NCBI GenBank assembly: GCA_035772735.1
Contig: JASDFA010000007.1
Location: 71,586,501 to 71,650,500, forward strand
Direction of reading: 5' to 3'
DNA from: Datura wrightii
Taxonomy: Eukaryota; Streptophyta; Magnoliopsida; Solanales; Solanaceae
Length of the DNA stretch: 64,000 bases
Below, piece by piece: positions 32,778 through 45,294 of the stretch (position 1 is the stretch's first letter; every line of letters begins with the position of its first letter). Below the pieces are notes generated by a model. It did no database searches and had not been told where the DNA came from. It saw only the letters and a list, made by a program, of their open reading frames with translations. A program made the position numbers and the translations under genes.

Positions 32778-33700
32778 ATGCCAACATAGGATTATCCAGT
32801 TACTTTGGGACCTCCTTTCTGAGCTTCCCCACTCTAAATGGGCCTTCAGCTTGATATTGATATCTTGGTAGCGCCCTTAGCCTGGCAAGGCTTTGGAAGA
32901 CTCTGCCCACTTGAGCGTAATAGTTGGGATCACGTAAGCTCTACCGTAATAGTGTTGGTTATATGACGAGTCTCCCTTTATTATTTATGATCTTAGTTAT
33001 GTATGTTTATTAGTCATGATATTATGTTTCAGCGGGTTTGAACCCATGATCAGGTTATCAGTTTTTACTTATGAATCTCAGTTGCAACTTTGGGGCATTC
33101 GATTCAGTCATGAGATCTAGTTTATGTTTATTCAGATTTTCAGATATCATCATGCAATTCTTACTCTCAAAATCTTATGATTTTATGATTTATGATAAGT
33201 ATAATTTCAGTTACACTTATTCATCTTGTTTTACTACCTTGTAAACTCATTATATTCCATGTATTTACTGCATACTCTATGATGTATTATTTCATGGTAC
33301 AAGTTCAAACATTCAGACTAAGTCCCGTTGTTAGCCAGACTCCAGAGCGTAATCTAGTTCTTCTATTGGTGAGTCGTCATCCTTTGAGGACCTTCAGTTT
33401 TTTAAGTTGTGTTATCTTTTCATTTTCAGACTTCTAGTGAGCTAGTTGGGGAGTTGCCCCATCAGCTCATCTGTATGTTAGAGGCTTTTCAGATATAGAC
33501 TTGTAGCTTCATCTTTAGATCCAGTGTTGTGATGTTTTTGTTGGATAGACATTGTTATTCAGATTTCTGCTATTTCATAATCAGTTAACAACTTTGTTAT
33601 GATGATCTTTAGTTGCCATATTCATGCCATGGGTAGACTTGGGGCCATTTATGGTTCTAGGTTCTGTGTCTCGATTCTGGCCTATGTTCGGGTCGTGACA
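32778..33700 (+). repeat. Family B LTR, 3' fragment
   Basis: It aligns with the 3' 930 bp of the solo LTR (about 3857-4785), including 'GACCTCC', 'CTTGATATTGATATC' and 'GACTCTGCCCACTTGAG', ending GGGTCGTGACA. The 5' part is missing at the A1 boundary. No internal region follows. Confidence 0.75.
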
Positions 33701-34176
33701 ACTTGAGAGGCATAAAAGCAGATAATACATAGATAGGAGTACTTTGAAGAACATTATTTAGTAGTGCCTCTTTACCTCCATGTGATAGCATCTTTCCTTT
33801 CCATGCTTGAAGTTTGCCTTTAACCCTTTCAATCAATTCAGTATAGTCTACCTTCTTTTTCCTAGCATGAGTAATAGGAAAACCTAAATACTTCATTGGA
33901 AAGGAAAGCTTCTTCATACCTGTACTTTGTTCCATTTGTGATGAGATTCTTGCAGCTACATTCTGATGACCCTCTGAGCTAATTGCTTCTCATACTCCTG
34001 TATAACCGTCATGATCTTATCCAAAGAATAATCATTGGTCAAAGCAAAAATAATAATATCATCTGCGTATGCTAAGTGATTGATATTGGCACTCCACTTT
34101 GGCATCCCATATCCAACATACAGAGGATCATCAGACAAAGAATTAAAAGCTCTTGACAGGGCATCTACTGACAATA
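33701..34176 (-). pseudogene. LINE (L1-like) reverse transcriptase fragment
   Basis: Two minus-strand frames carry plant L1-type RT. The frame beginning near 34176 has 'ILSVDALSRAFNSL', 'GYGMPKWSANINHL' and the catalytic 'AYADDIIIF' (Tyr-Ala-Asp-Asp codons at 34058-34069). The frame 33935-33657 has 'FPMKYLGFPI', 'GKLQAWKGKMLSHGGK' and 'VLQSTPIYVLSAF', the region that follows the RT palm. A stop and short loss separate them near 33945. Both ends are cut: by the family-B LTR on the left and the E LTR on the right. No endonuclease or poly(A) tail is present. Confidence 0.85.
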
Positions 34177-36179
34177 TGCAATTATCCCAGAACACAAATA
34201 CTATAATTAATACTCATTAAGGAATTCAAAGAGTGTAGGGTGTTGGCAGGCCTACTCACGGGATTAGGCCTCGCTGTGGTGGAATAGGTACCATTGCAAT
34301 GGTACTACCTTGGAAATAACTCAACTTAAATGCACCTCTACCGTTTCTATTAACTCTTTTTCAACATTATACTCATCATCCATCCAATCTACTCATAGTT
34401 ATCAGTACGATAATCAATATACCATAACCACATAGAATATACAATGAGCTACAAAGTAGATTTCACAACTCGTCATGAGTTCTTACTTAACATTACAATT
34501 AATGTCAAATCATCATAAACACATCAACAATTGCTAATACATAGAATACATAGCCAGAAATTTAGTTCATTCAAGTTTTCACATTCCCAAACCATTCTTA
34601 TCTCTTTATACCCAATCAACTAATGTAACAATGGTGATATGCTAGTCACATGCCTCCGTCACATCACCATAAACACTCCAACATTGATCATCAATGTACA
34701 CATATGCCAGAGGGTCTTATTTTTTCCCTTCAAGTAATGACCTGTAGGGGACTCTAGAAATCTATGTACTTCACCGGCGTGGTACCCGCTCCCACTCATC
34801 TGCTCGTTTGGATGCTCCCCCGAACATGATCCAATCATCTAGAATTGCTCGCCCAAATGCTCCCCTCGTGCACGAGCCAGTCATCTCAGGACAAAACATG
34901 TTATCCACCTTTATTCACATATATCGGTATGTTACCCCTAAGTTAATTTATTTGACCCTTGGGAGGCCTCATGTTACCTCTCTCAACTTGAATATTCACA
35001 CAATTCATGGTTCACTTTCAGACAACACAAAAGAATATGAACAACCTCTCAACACTCAATTCCACATTAGATAAGTAACAACATCTTAGTAGAATCATTC
35101 AACAAGGGAAACTCAACCTTGGAATATTACAAGTAATGTCCGGAGACCAATTCACACATAATCATTCCACACAAATACATGTTGTTATCCAAATTCTAAC
35201 TCCTTCTAAACCATAACCTACCTCGACTGAAGGATTTGAATAACAATCACTCTGCCGGAGCCTTGCCTTTCCTTAGAGCTTCTGAACGTTCGAAATCTAC
35301 AACAACAAATTTAGAGTAACCTATTATTTACTCTTCGAATAAGGGTCATGGGGATTTGAAACTGCCCCAATTCTACCCATTTCCACAGTTCACTTCCTTA
35401 CTCAAGAGTTAGATTATCACGACCTAACCTCCCAACGACCATTCCAACCAAATTCATTGATTTCTACTCATTCAATCTTTGTCAATCAATCTTTAATGCT
35501 AAGGCTCCAAGCTTTATGACTCTAAGTCTCAAATTGTCTTAGAGATGAAATAATGCATTCACATTCTCCCTTGGAAGTGCTAATTACCCACTCCTAGGTG
35601 TAGGAATCAATACCCACCAATAACCATTCCACTTGTCCTGGTTTTCAGTTCTAGGATTCTTCAACTTAGAATTTCCACCATTAGATGTCTCTCTTTCAAT
35701 TCTATGGGTTAGGGAGTCAAAATATAGAAGGAATTGATCGAAAATCTTACCTTAGGGAAGGGAAACTGCTCTGCTCTTGAAAAATCATTCTTAGTTCTCA
35801 ACAGATCATCATTTGGATAATGGTGAAAACTCCCTGAAATCCCACTTAAAACCCACTTACTGATTCCCGTCACCCACTGCCGTGGTCACATTTCCACTAT
35901 AGTGGACCCGCTATAGCACTCATTACACTGCCACAGTAGATCCAACGCTTATTTCTGATCCATAACAGTGGCCTCCGACTGTGGTAGCGGTCTCACTCCA
36001 ACAGTTATCCCTCCTCTGCATTGGTCCCCCACAACCAGTAGATCCCATTCTCTGCATATAACCATTCCTCAACCTCAAGTTCTAATTAACACTCTCCAAC
36101 ACTTTCCCACCTACAACTTAGGCTACAGAGGGTGTTCCAGACTTTTTTTCCTCCCCATATTGACGAGCGGGTCATTAAA
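34177..36179 (-). repeat. E 3' LTR (truncated)
   Basis: It aligns with 41462-43444. The right boundary is placed after GGGTCATTA, where similarity to the 5' LTR ends. The left boundary is placed where LINE coding similarity stops. The 88-codon frame 34808-35074 and 101-codon frame 41854-42159 are LTR chance frames. Confidence 0.7.
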
Positions 36180-36239
36180 TAAGATACCAATTAAAATGTT
36201 ATTCATCCTCGAATAGCCTAAAAAATGAGGAAAGATACA

Positions 36240-37880
36240 TACCCGATTCTAGAAATAGCTAAGGGTATCTATGCCGCATGTTGGCCTCGGTCTCCCAAGT
36301 GGCTTCTTCTATGGGACAATTCCTCCACTGGACTTTCACCATTGCTATCTCCTTCGACCTCAGCTTGTAGATTCCCTATCTAATATAGGCACCAGCTCCT
36401 CCTCATCAGATAGGTTCTCATCAAGCAAAACTGAATCCCTCTGGATTATGGGTGAGGTTCTCATCAAGAAAAACTGAATCCTACTAGATTATGTAAGATG
36501 CAACCCCATGGTATTTCTTCAACATGGAGACATGAAATATGTGATGCACTCCTGACAGCCCTGGTGGCAAAGCTAACTCATAGGCTACCTCTTCCACACA
36601 CAGAAGAATCTTGACCGACCCAATGTATCTCTGGCTAAGCTTGTCTCGCTTCTAAAACCTCATCACTATTTTCATGGGGGAGACCTTGAGCAATACTTTC
36701 TCTCCCACCATGAACTCCATATCTCTAACCTTTTTGTCTGCATATTATTTCTGCCTGCTTTGAGCAATTATTAGTCACTCCTGAATCACTCTAACCTTTT
36801 CCAAGGACTCTTTAAGCAAGTCCGTACCCCAAGGTCTCACCTTGAATGCATTAAACTAATCAATGGGAAACCTGTATTTCCTCCCATATAGTTCTTTGAA
36901 TGGCTCCATGCCAATGCTCGAGTGATAGCTATCATTGTAAGCAAATTCTGCCAGAGGTAAAAAATTATCCCAATCGCGACCAAAATCAATCACATAGGCC
37001 CAAAGCATGTCTTCTAACACCTGAATTTTCCTTTTCGACTACCCATCTATCTACAGATGGAAGGCTACGCTCAAGTCCAACCTTGTACCTAGTCCAGCTT
37101 GCAAGGTCCTCTAGAAGTGGGAGGTGAATTGTCTACCCCTGTCTGAGACAATCGAAACTAGCACCCATGCAACCAAATCACCTCTTTTATATATAGCTTG
37201 GCCAGTCTCCATCATTGTAAGTCACTTGAATAGGTAAGAAGTGGGAAGATTTAGTCAGTCTGTCAATGATGACCCAAATGGAGTCAAACTTCCCCAACGT
37301 CTTCGATAAGCCAACCACGTAGTCCATCCCTATCCGCTCCCACTTCCACTCTAGGAACGGCATCCTCTGGAGTATTCCCCTAGGCTTCTGATGTTCATAC
37401 TTCACCTGCTAACAGTTTAAGCACTGGGTGACATGCTCAATAATGTCCGTCTTTATTCTGCCCCACCAATAATGCCGCTTCTAGCCATGATATATTTTTG
37501 TAGCCAAGGATGGATATAGTACCTCGAGTTGTGAGCTTCTGATAGGATAGTTTTGATCAACTCACCAACTCGGGGAACACATACACACCCCCTTATCCTT
37601 AGAGTCCCTTTGTCATCTATTGTTTCCTTCTTTGCTTCCCCAGATAAAACCTGGTCGTGAATCTTACTCAACCTTGAATCCTTCCTGGATTTCACCTCCT
37701 CTAGCAGGGAAGATTTGGCCTCCACACTGGCTAATATTCCACCCATCTAGGCCAATGTAAGTCTCACCATACTATTTGCCAGTGTCTGGGCAATCGGCCA
37801 TCGATTAGCTTCCAAACAAGACAGACTGCCCATGCTCACTGCTTTTCGGCTCAAGGCATTTGCCACCATATTTTCCTTCC
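36240..37880 (-). pseudogene. E integrase with chromodomain-like tail
   Basis: Minus-strand order: spacer 'MGGILASVEAKSSLLEEV' (37746), zinc-binding region 'EAHNSRYYIHPWLQKY', core 'WKWERIGMDYVVGLSKTLGKFDSIWVIIDRL' (37405-37187, first Asp present), decayed middle, and near 36380-36250 a tail reading 'KLRSKEIAMVKVQWRNCPIEEATWETEANM', the chromodomain-like end. Many stops separate these pieces. The frames on the plus strand (36271-36477, 36900-37127) are antisense shadows. Confidence 0.8.
36412..36493. repeat. Short tandem duplication in E pol
   Basis: 'GGTTCTCATCAAG(C/A)AAAACTG' followed by 'AATCC..CT..GATTATG' occurs twice in a row with a period of about 41-46 bp, within the broken integrase tail. 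Confidence 0.6.
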
Positions 37881-37889
37881 CCGGTGATA

Positions 37890-38940
37890 CAAGATTGTAA
37901 CATCATAGTACTTAAGTAGTTCCATCCATCTCCACTGCCTCAAATTCAGATCTTTCTGGGAGAACACATACTGCAGGCTGTGATGGTTTGTGAACATCTC
38001 ACAACAGGCCACATACAAGTAATGCCTCTAGATTTTTATGGCGAACACCACCTCTACCAACTCCAGTTCATGTGTCGAATAGTTCTTCTCATGCACCTTC
38101 AGCTATCTCGAAGCATAAGCAATGACCTGTCTTTTCTGCATTAACACAGAACCCAACCCGGACTGTGAGGCATCACAATAGACTACAAATTCATTACCTT
38201 GAATCGATATTGCCAAAATAGAAGACACGGTTAGCAAGGTCTTAAGCTTTTGAAAACTCTCTTCACATTCTTTATACCATTGGAAAGGCACATCCTTTTC
38301 GGATAGCCTTGTCAACACCGACGCAATGGCTACAAATCCCTTCACAAATCAGCAGTAACGGTTGGCCAGCCCCACAAAACTCTATACCTCTGTCACTGTG
38401 GTAAGCCCAGCCTAGTTTCGGACCACTTCCACTTTCTGTAGATCCACCTTAATGTCCATATTATCCATACCTAATCTGGAAAGCTGTCTTGGAAATATCT
38501 TCTGCATGAATCTTCAATTGATGATAACCCGATCTTAATCAATCTTTGAGAACACTACTGCCCCCTAAACTGATCAAACAGGTCATCTATTTGGGGAAGA
38601 GGGTATTTATTTGGAATGGTTACCTTATTTTGCTAACGGTAATCAATACACATCCACATGATACCGACCTTATCTTTGACAAACAACACCAGGGCACCCC
38701 ATTGAGAGACACTCGACCTGATAAATCCTATACTAAGTAATTCTTACAACAGCTCCTTAAGTTCTGTCAACTCAGTTGGTGCCATCCCATAAAGTGGTAC
38801 GGAAATGGGTCGGGTCCTTGGCTCTAGATCTACGTAGAAGTCAATATCACGGTCGATATGCCAGACAAATCTATGGGGAACACCTCTAGAAACTCACAGA
38901 CTACCGGGACTGACTCTATGGAAGGACCCTCTAAACTGGT
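37890..38940 (-). pseudogene. E reverse transcriptase and RNase H, catalytic RT centre deleted
   Basis: From 38940 down: 'LRSGYHQLKIHAEDISKTAFQIRYG' ends at about 38472 and is followed at once by sequence corresponding to the post-RT 'IKVDLQKVEVVRN ... TTVTEV' region. The approximately 80-residue segment with the [FY]IDD catalytic motif is absent. RNase H follows in 38345-38103 ('YCDASQSGLGSVLMQKRQVIAYASR'), and 'MFTNHHSLQYVFSQKDLNLRQWRW' near 38010-37930 has Asn in place of the Asp found in 'FTDHKSL' of A2. Not functional. Confidence 0.8.
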
Positions 38941-38949
38941 ATCCCAAAT

Positions 38950-39370
38950 ATGTGTTAGATACATAGAACACCCTCGCCCTATCAACTTTCAGGCACAAAT
39001 ATAAGAGATATGCTTTTTAGGAGTAGGGCTACAATTCCTTTTCCACTCCAACCTAGATGATCCTGGCATCGCTATGGTGACTGTCTTAGCATGGTAGTCC
39101 CATAATGGTATGGTAAGGAGACAACCAGCTCATTCAAATAATCACATCGAAATATACCATGTCTAAGATCACCAAGTCTACCCGCGCGTCACAACCCATG
39201 AAGTCCACTTAACAAGCACGACAGACCCTATCCACTACCACAGAATCCCCAATTGGAGTAGACACATGGATAGGAATATCAAGTACATACCAACCAAGAT
39301 CCAACCCCACATCAAAATAAGCAGACACATAGGAAAAAATAGAACCAGGATCAAACAAAGTTGTAGCCAT
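38950..39370 (-). pseudogene. E protease region
   Basis: The minus strand near 39368 reads 'TTLFDPGSIFSYVSAYFDVGLDL', with the DPGS version of the aspartic protease motif, then 'IPIHVSTPIGDSVVVDRVCRAC' and a decayed tail with stops. Confidence 0.7.
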
Positions 39371-39639
39371 TTTATCACATATAAAATAGCCATTTTATCA
39401 CATACATAAATCATACATGTTATAACTATATCTATAGCCTCTGTCTTGGGTCAATCGGGAAATGCATAGAAGTGGGCCTGATTACATGCTAGAGACCCGC
39501 CCTTGTTGGGCTATGCGACCCCTCTGCCAGACTGATTACCACCCCTACCCATCTGAACACCTCCTTTACCAGGCTTGGTGCCCTCTTTTACTGCAGGCTG
39601 ACTGCTCTACCCAAGCTATGGGCGATCCCTATGAATGCG

Positions 39640-40767
39640 CTACCTCCTCTCCCCGCAGGGGCCAGAGCTTGAGGAGCTGAGTGCGGAATAATCTGCCCCC
39701 TGACCAAACTTGGGACACCACTTGCGGATTAGAACATACTCCCCACACTCATGGAACACCTTATCAATCACCATCTTCTGAGATGAAATGGAGGAAATAG
39801 GATAAGCCCCAAAATCTGAGCGAACTATCTGGGCGCTCCCAACTGTACGTGAAGGTCGCTGAGTGGTCCCTGGCAGGCCACCCATTGAAACCTGCATAGC
39901 GAATGAACAGGGTGCCCCAAGTGCTCCTGGGGAATTGGAGTCCTAACAAAGGAACCACTAAAAGCACCCACCTTCCGAACCTTCTTCTCGGTGTTCTTTG
40001 GATACCCATCCTGCTTTAGCCCTTCCACATTCTTCACACTCTACTACCTCCTAGAAGGTAATACCTGCAGAGACCATCTGGAGGGCTTACAGCTGACAAC
40101 CCATGTTCAGGCCCTTAATGAACCATCTGATCCTCTCCTCCTTAGTGGGAAATAAGGGCAGAGCATACCTAGATAGTGAGTGAAACCGAGCCTCATAGGC
40201 AGCAAATGAAGAGGTCTCCTGATCGATGGTGGTGAAATCATCTTGCTCCTTTCTTGTAAGGTGCAAGGCACATACATCTCCAGGAAGGTGGAGTAGAACT
40301 GGGTCCAGGTCAGTGGTGGTGACATTACCAGTTTGCACTCCATGAATGCTCTCCACTAGAGCTTAGCATATCCCATCATCTGGAAGGTGATGAATTCCAC
40401 CCCATACTTCTCCACTGCCCCCATTTTATGGTGCCTTTCGTGGTAGTCGATGATGAACTCATAGGCGTCCTCAACCTTAGTACCGTAGAAGATGGGAGGC
40501 TTCATCTTCGTGAATATCCAAAATAAGTCATGCTCCTCCCCAGTCATTACCTGTTAAGCTAATAGCCTCGGGAACATCACAACCTCCGAAATGTTATCTA
40601 TACGGGGAGCCAGAATAGCTGCATATTGTATCCTTGACTGCTACCCTGCTGGAGTCACTGGTGCTTCCCTTTTACCTACAAGGTCGCTCAGAAGATTTAG
40701 GAGCTGAATCATGACCTCAGAGGATGTTGGAGTGGCTGAAGCCTCTCCCTCCATGTGTTCTCACCAT
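39640..40767 (-). pseudogene. E gag
   Basis: An ATG at 40765-40767 opens 'MVRTHGGRG'. Capsid-like pieces follow in different frames: 'KPPIFYGTKVEDAYEFIIDYHERHHKMG' (40547-40356), 'ISPPSIR', and 'FAAYEARFHSLSRYALPLFPTKEERIRWFIKGLN' (40356-40087). A decayed zinc knuckle near 39770-39719 reads 'CGEYVLIRKWC', lacking the canonical first Cys and His. Confidence 0.75.
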
Positions 40768-40952
40768 TTTTAAGAGAAAGACAGAACAATTGTTAGATAC
40801 CAACTAGAATTAGGTAATAACATGAAAAGGAAAGAAGAAGGGAGTTTTTCTAAAGTCCTGTAGCCTCTCAAAGATAAGTAAAGGACGTCTTCGCACCGAT
40901 CTGCGAGACTCTACTAGACTCGTCCTCGTACAATGAGATTAATGAACCTAGA

Positions 40953-40964
40953 TCCCTGGTACCA
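40953..40964 (-). other. E primer-binding site
   Basis: The minus strand reads TGGTACCAGGGA just after the LTR end, a diverged form of TGGTATCAGAGC. Confidence 0.6.
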
Positions 40965-40968
40965 ACTT

Positions 40969-43444
40969 TATCACAATTGAAGTGGCCATGATTGACACAG
41001 ACACTATACCCCTTAGTGGGCGAACCAATGAATCCCCACTAATAACCCAAATCTGACAACAAATACGAGTAAATCATATCATAAAATAAATATTGGAAAC
41101 ATTAATAAAGCTAAAAGAAACATAGTCATCAAACTGTCTAGTACATCCAAATAACTTGAATATCTTTGTACATGAGGATGTCTACCTAACACTGTCTAAA
41201 AGGAGTAAATTAAGAAAATCAAAGAAAAGTTAATGTCTGGATAAAAAACATCTGCTGCGGTAGATTTGAAGCAACCCATCCTGATTCACTCACCTTCAAT
41301 TAACTTTGCTGCTTGCTCAAAAGATGGGGTCGGGATGAACTTCCTGGGTCGAGGTCTGTAGTCAAAAAAGAAGTGCAGGAGTAACATCAGTATAAACAAA
41401 GTATTGGTAGGCATCATTCGTTGAACTTAAATAATAACACATATAAAGTGAAACAACAGTATGAAATTATCTGAGAACGCAAATTCAATAAATAATACTC
41501 ATTCAAGAATTAAAATTGTGTAGGGTGTTGGATAGCCTGCTCACTGGATTGGGCCTCACTGCAGGGACCACTTGACCATTGCCACATGCTCGCCGCGGCG
41601 AAATAGGTTCCATTGTAGTTGTACTGCCTTGGTAGTAGCTCAACATAAATGCACCCCTACAGTTTTTGCTATCTCTTTTTCAACAATCTACTCATCATAA
41701 CCATCAAAGCTACTCATAGTTGTCAGTACAACAATCAATATACCATAACCATATGTAATATACAATGAACTACTCACAACAGATTTCATAACTCATCACG
41801 AGTTCTTACTTAACTTTACAATTACCGTCAAATCATCATAAACACATCAACAATTGCTAATACATAGCCAGGATTTTAGTTCATTAATGTTATCACATTC
41901 CCAAATCGGTCTATCCATTTACACCCAATCAAATAACATAACAAATGGTGATATGCCGGGCACATGCCTCCGTTACATCACCATAAACACTCCAACACTA
42001 ATCATCGATGTATACACATGTCAGAGGGTCTTATTTTTTTCTTCAAGCCATGACCTACAGGGGACTCTAGAAATTTATATACTGTACCAGGATGGTATCC
42101 GCTCCTACTTATCTGCTCGTCGGGATACTCCCCCGCAGACACGATCCACTCATCCATAATTGCTTACCCAGATGTTCTCCTCAGGCATGAGCCACTCATC
42201 TCAGGATAATTCATGTTATCCACCTTTATTCAATATCTCAATATTTTACCCCTAAGTCAATTTATTTGACTCTTGGGAGGCCTCATCTTACCTCCCTTAA
42301 CTTGAATATTCACAAAATTCATGGTTCACTTTCAAATAATACAAATAATATGAAAAACCTCTCAACATCCAATTCCATATTACATAAGTTACAACATTTT
42401 AGTAGAATCATTCAACGAGGGAATCAAGCAATGTCCGAAGATAATTCACACATAATCATTCCACACTATTACATGCTATTATTCAAAGTCTAACTCATTC
42501 TAAACCCTAATCTACCTCGACTGAAGAATCTGTATAACAATTGCTCTACTGGAGCCTTGCCTTTCCTCAGTGCTTCTGAACGTTCGAAATCTACAATAAC
42601 AAATTTAGAGTAACCTATTATTTACTCTTTGAATAAGTTTCTTGGGATTTAAAACTCCCCCAATTCAACCTATTATCACGGTTCCATTACTTACTAAAGA
42701 GTTAGATTATCATGCCCTAACCTCCCAACTACCATTCCAATCTAATTCATGGATTTCTACTCCTTTAACCTTTTTCAAGTAGTCTTTAATGCTAAGGGTC
42801 CAAGATCTATGACTCTAAATCTCAAATTATCTTGGAGATGAAATAATGCACTCACATTCTCCATAGGAAGTGCTAATTATCCACTTCTAGGACTAGAAAT
42901 GAACACCTAATAATAACCATCCACTTGCCCTAATTTTCAGTTCTAGGGTTCTTCAACTTAGAAATTCCACCATTAGAGGTCTCCCTTCTGATTCTGCAGG
43001 GTTAGGGAGTAAAAAATAGAGGGAATTGATTGAAAATCTTGCCTTAGGGAAGGGAAACTGCCCTGCTCTTGGAAAATCATTCTGAGTTCTCACGGGCCGT
43101 CTTTTGGATTAATGGGGTAAACCCCCTGATATCCTACTTAAAACCCACTTAGTGATTCCCATCGCCCGCTGCAGCGTATCTGCTATAGCACTCAATACGC
43201 TGCCACAGCAAATCCAATGCTTATAATCCTGATCTGTTATAGCGGCCGCCTCTGACCATGGTAACAGTCTCGTTGCAGTGGTTATATCACTCCCCCGTAA
43301 ACAGTAGCTCACATTCCCTGCACACAACTATTCCTCAACCCCAAGTTCTAACTAACACTCACCCAACACCTTCACACTAACAACTTAGGCCAGAGAAGGT
43401 GTTCCAGACTTATTTTCCTTCGTAACAACAGACGGGTCATTATA
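40969..43444 (-). repeat. E 5' LTR
   Basis: The minus strand starts TATAATGACCCG and ends AATTGTGATA before the PBS; the termini appear mutated from TGTAATGACCC and TGTGACA. Length about 2,476 bp. Confidence 0.7.
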
Positions 43445-43455
43445 CTCTTCATGTT

Positions 43456-44434
43456 CCATTGCCAAAGAAGTGTGGAATACTCTACAAACCTCAAATAAAG
43501 AAAAAAATTAGGTTAAAAAAAGTCTAAATTGTCATCCTAAATAGGTAGTATGAGCTCTTCAAGATGAATAAGGGAGAATTTCTTTGAGAGATGTTCAACA
43601 GGTTCACAAATATTACAAATGAACTTGGTTCTGTAGGAGTATTTATTCCTCAAGCACAAAGAATTGAGATACTAGTCGACATATCACCTACTCCTGTAAA
43701 AGCAGAGTCAATGCCATCATGGAAGTAAGAGATCCGAAGACAATGACTACGGAAGGGCTCACGAGAAATCCAAAAATCTATGACACGAGAAAGCTCTAAC
43801 GCAGAAAAATACTCCCTAAGAAAAGATGTGACCTATATCCTTACAGTTACTTAGGACCAATAACTAGGTGATGATGATATGACATTACTTAGTAAAAAGT
43901 TCTAAAGAATAATCAAGAGAGGAGGCTCCTCAAGTATTAAACCTAATAGATGTTATTCATAAGGTTGTTACAGATGTGGGAGCTCAAAAAACTTCATTCA
44001 AGATTTCCTAGAGGAGGATGACTGGAGAAAGAGTAATTTTTTTTAAAAAAGAAGGGAACAGGTTCCTAGAAGCAGGATTACTATAGGAAAAGTATACCAA
44101 ATAGTGAAAAAGGCATTGGATGCCATGAGAAATTCCTCCAATTATGATAAGGATAATAAAGAAGAAACAAGGAATCTATCCCTGGTAGCCAATAAGGAAT
44201 CAAACCCAAAAGACATAATGACATTAATGTCCAAAGAGTCCAAATATAATGATTGTGAAACACATTTCATTGAGACAAAAAAAGCCGATGAAGATCATTA
44301 TACTCCACATGAGAAAGAATAAAATGCATATACCTTCATTGATTCAGATATTAAAGATCAAGGAGAAGATCAAGAGAACCTGGAAGTTGAAGATTTAAAG
44401 AAACAAGTTCTTTCACTAAGTTGTGAGAAGTGTT
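43456..44434 (+). pseudogene. UBN2-type (copia-like) gag relic
   Basis: Mixed plus-strand frames recall plant UBN2/gag-polypeptide proteins: 'AKEVWNTLQTSNKEK' (43461), 'YELFKMNKGEFL', 'EMFNRFTNITNELGSVGV' (43580-43640), 'DDDMTLLSKKF' (43873), a zinc-knuckle-like 'CYRCGSSKNFIQDF' (43967) with the last Cys lost, and 'EETRNLSLVANKES' (44161-44205). Order and motifs fit the family, but stops occur every 20-60 codons. E inserted at its left edge. It may derive from a Ty1/copia or solitary gag-like locus; function lost. Confidence 0.65.
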
Positions 44435-45130
44435 GATACTGAATTTTAGCCTCCCACATTTTTAGTTAATTACTCAAGCTTCTTGAATTATTAATAAAAT
44501 AAAATAAATAATTGTTCTCTTTTAAATAAATATTTTTAAAAGTTATTTTGATAATATTTTGCGATTTCATATGGAAAAATAGCCCCAAAAATATTACACA
44601 TATATGTTATATATTTTTATATAATTTTAAATGTTGTTTCGTATTTATGAATACTGAGTCTATATTTCTCTGTATATATTTCTCAATTGGAAAATCAATC
44701 TACATAAAAGAAAAGATTATTAAGTTTTTATCTCTATTAACCAAGTTTTAATTAGTCTATGATTACAAATAATTATTTTATTTTTTAAATTAAAAATCTT
44801 GAGTAATTGATTGATGAATTAATTTGTGTAAAGTTTATCCCAAAATTGAGTAGATTTTAGATTGTCTTTAAGTTCTTGGATTTAATTTGATTATTTGATT
44901 ACAATTGAAATCTTTTGGCTATATTTTAAATGAATGGGCGGCAATTGAAATGAAAATTCTGATCATTTTTTCGCAAAATAACTAGCCCAACACTTACTAT
45001 ATTTTCAGAATTTCTTTAAGGTTTTGATAGACAATCCACGGTGCAATGTAGACATCACTCGGAATATGCTTCTTTTGGGTTGATCTAGGCTATCCATTTA
45101 GTTGATCTAGTCGCTCATAATTTTTTAAAA

Positions 45131-45163
<33 letters not shown>

Positions 45164-45294
45164 TCATTTTTCTTTTATTCTCCTTTTTATAAGGACCATT
45201 GATCAAATGAGATCAATGATTTAGATCCTTCCTCAAAATCTAACACCATTTATTCCTTTTCTTCCATTTCACCTAATTAGTTTTTGTCACGACT
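44435..45294. other. AT-rich intergenic stretch
   Basis: Strongly AT-rich, with an (AT)n run at about 45139-45163. I see no coding signal, LTR terminus or RNA gene here. The 67-codon frame 44548-44751 is low complexity and not supported. Confidence 0.5.

Larger units (their letters stand above)
34177..43444 (-). mobile_element. E: degenerate Ty3/gypsy chromovirus, minus strand
   Basis: On the minus strand: 5' LTR (43444-40969), Met-type PBS, gag, protease, RT with a deletion, RNase H, integrase with chromodomain-like tail, and a 3' LTR truncated at its end (36179-34177). The two LTR copies match over most of their length ('TCTACTCATAGTTATCAGTAC', 'CTGGAGCCTTGCCTTTCCT', 'GGGTCATTA'). The expected last ~490 bp of the 3' LTR is missing at the LINE junction. 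Right flank is CTCTT (43445-43449); no left counterpart survives. Confidence 0.82.

Noticed and set aside
33701..34176. LINE RT as a functional gene
   Set aside because: Truncated at both ends, with a stop and a gap between the two halves.
44548..44751. Small plus-strand frame 'MIIFCDFIW'
   Set aside because: AT-driven low-complexity frame without support.
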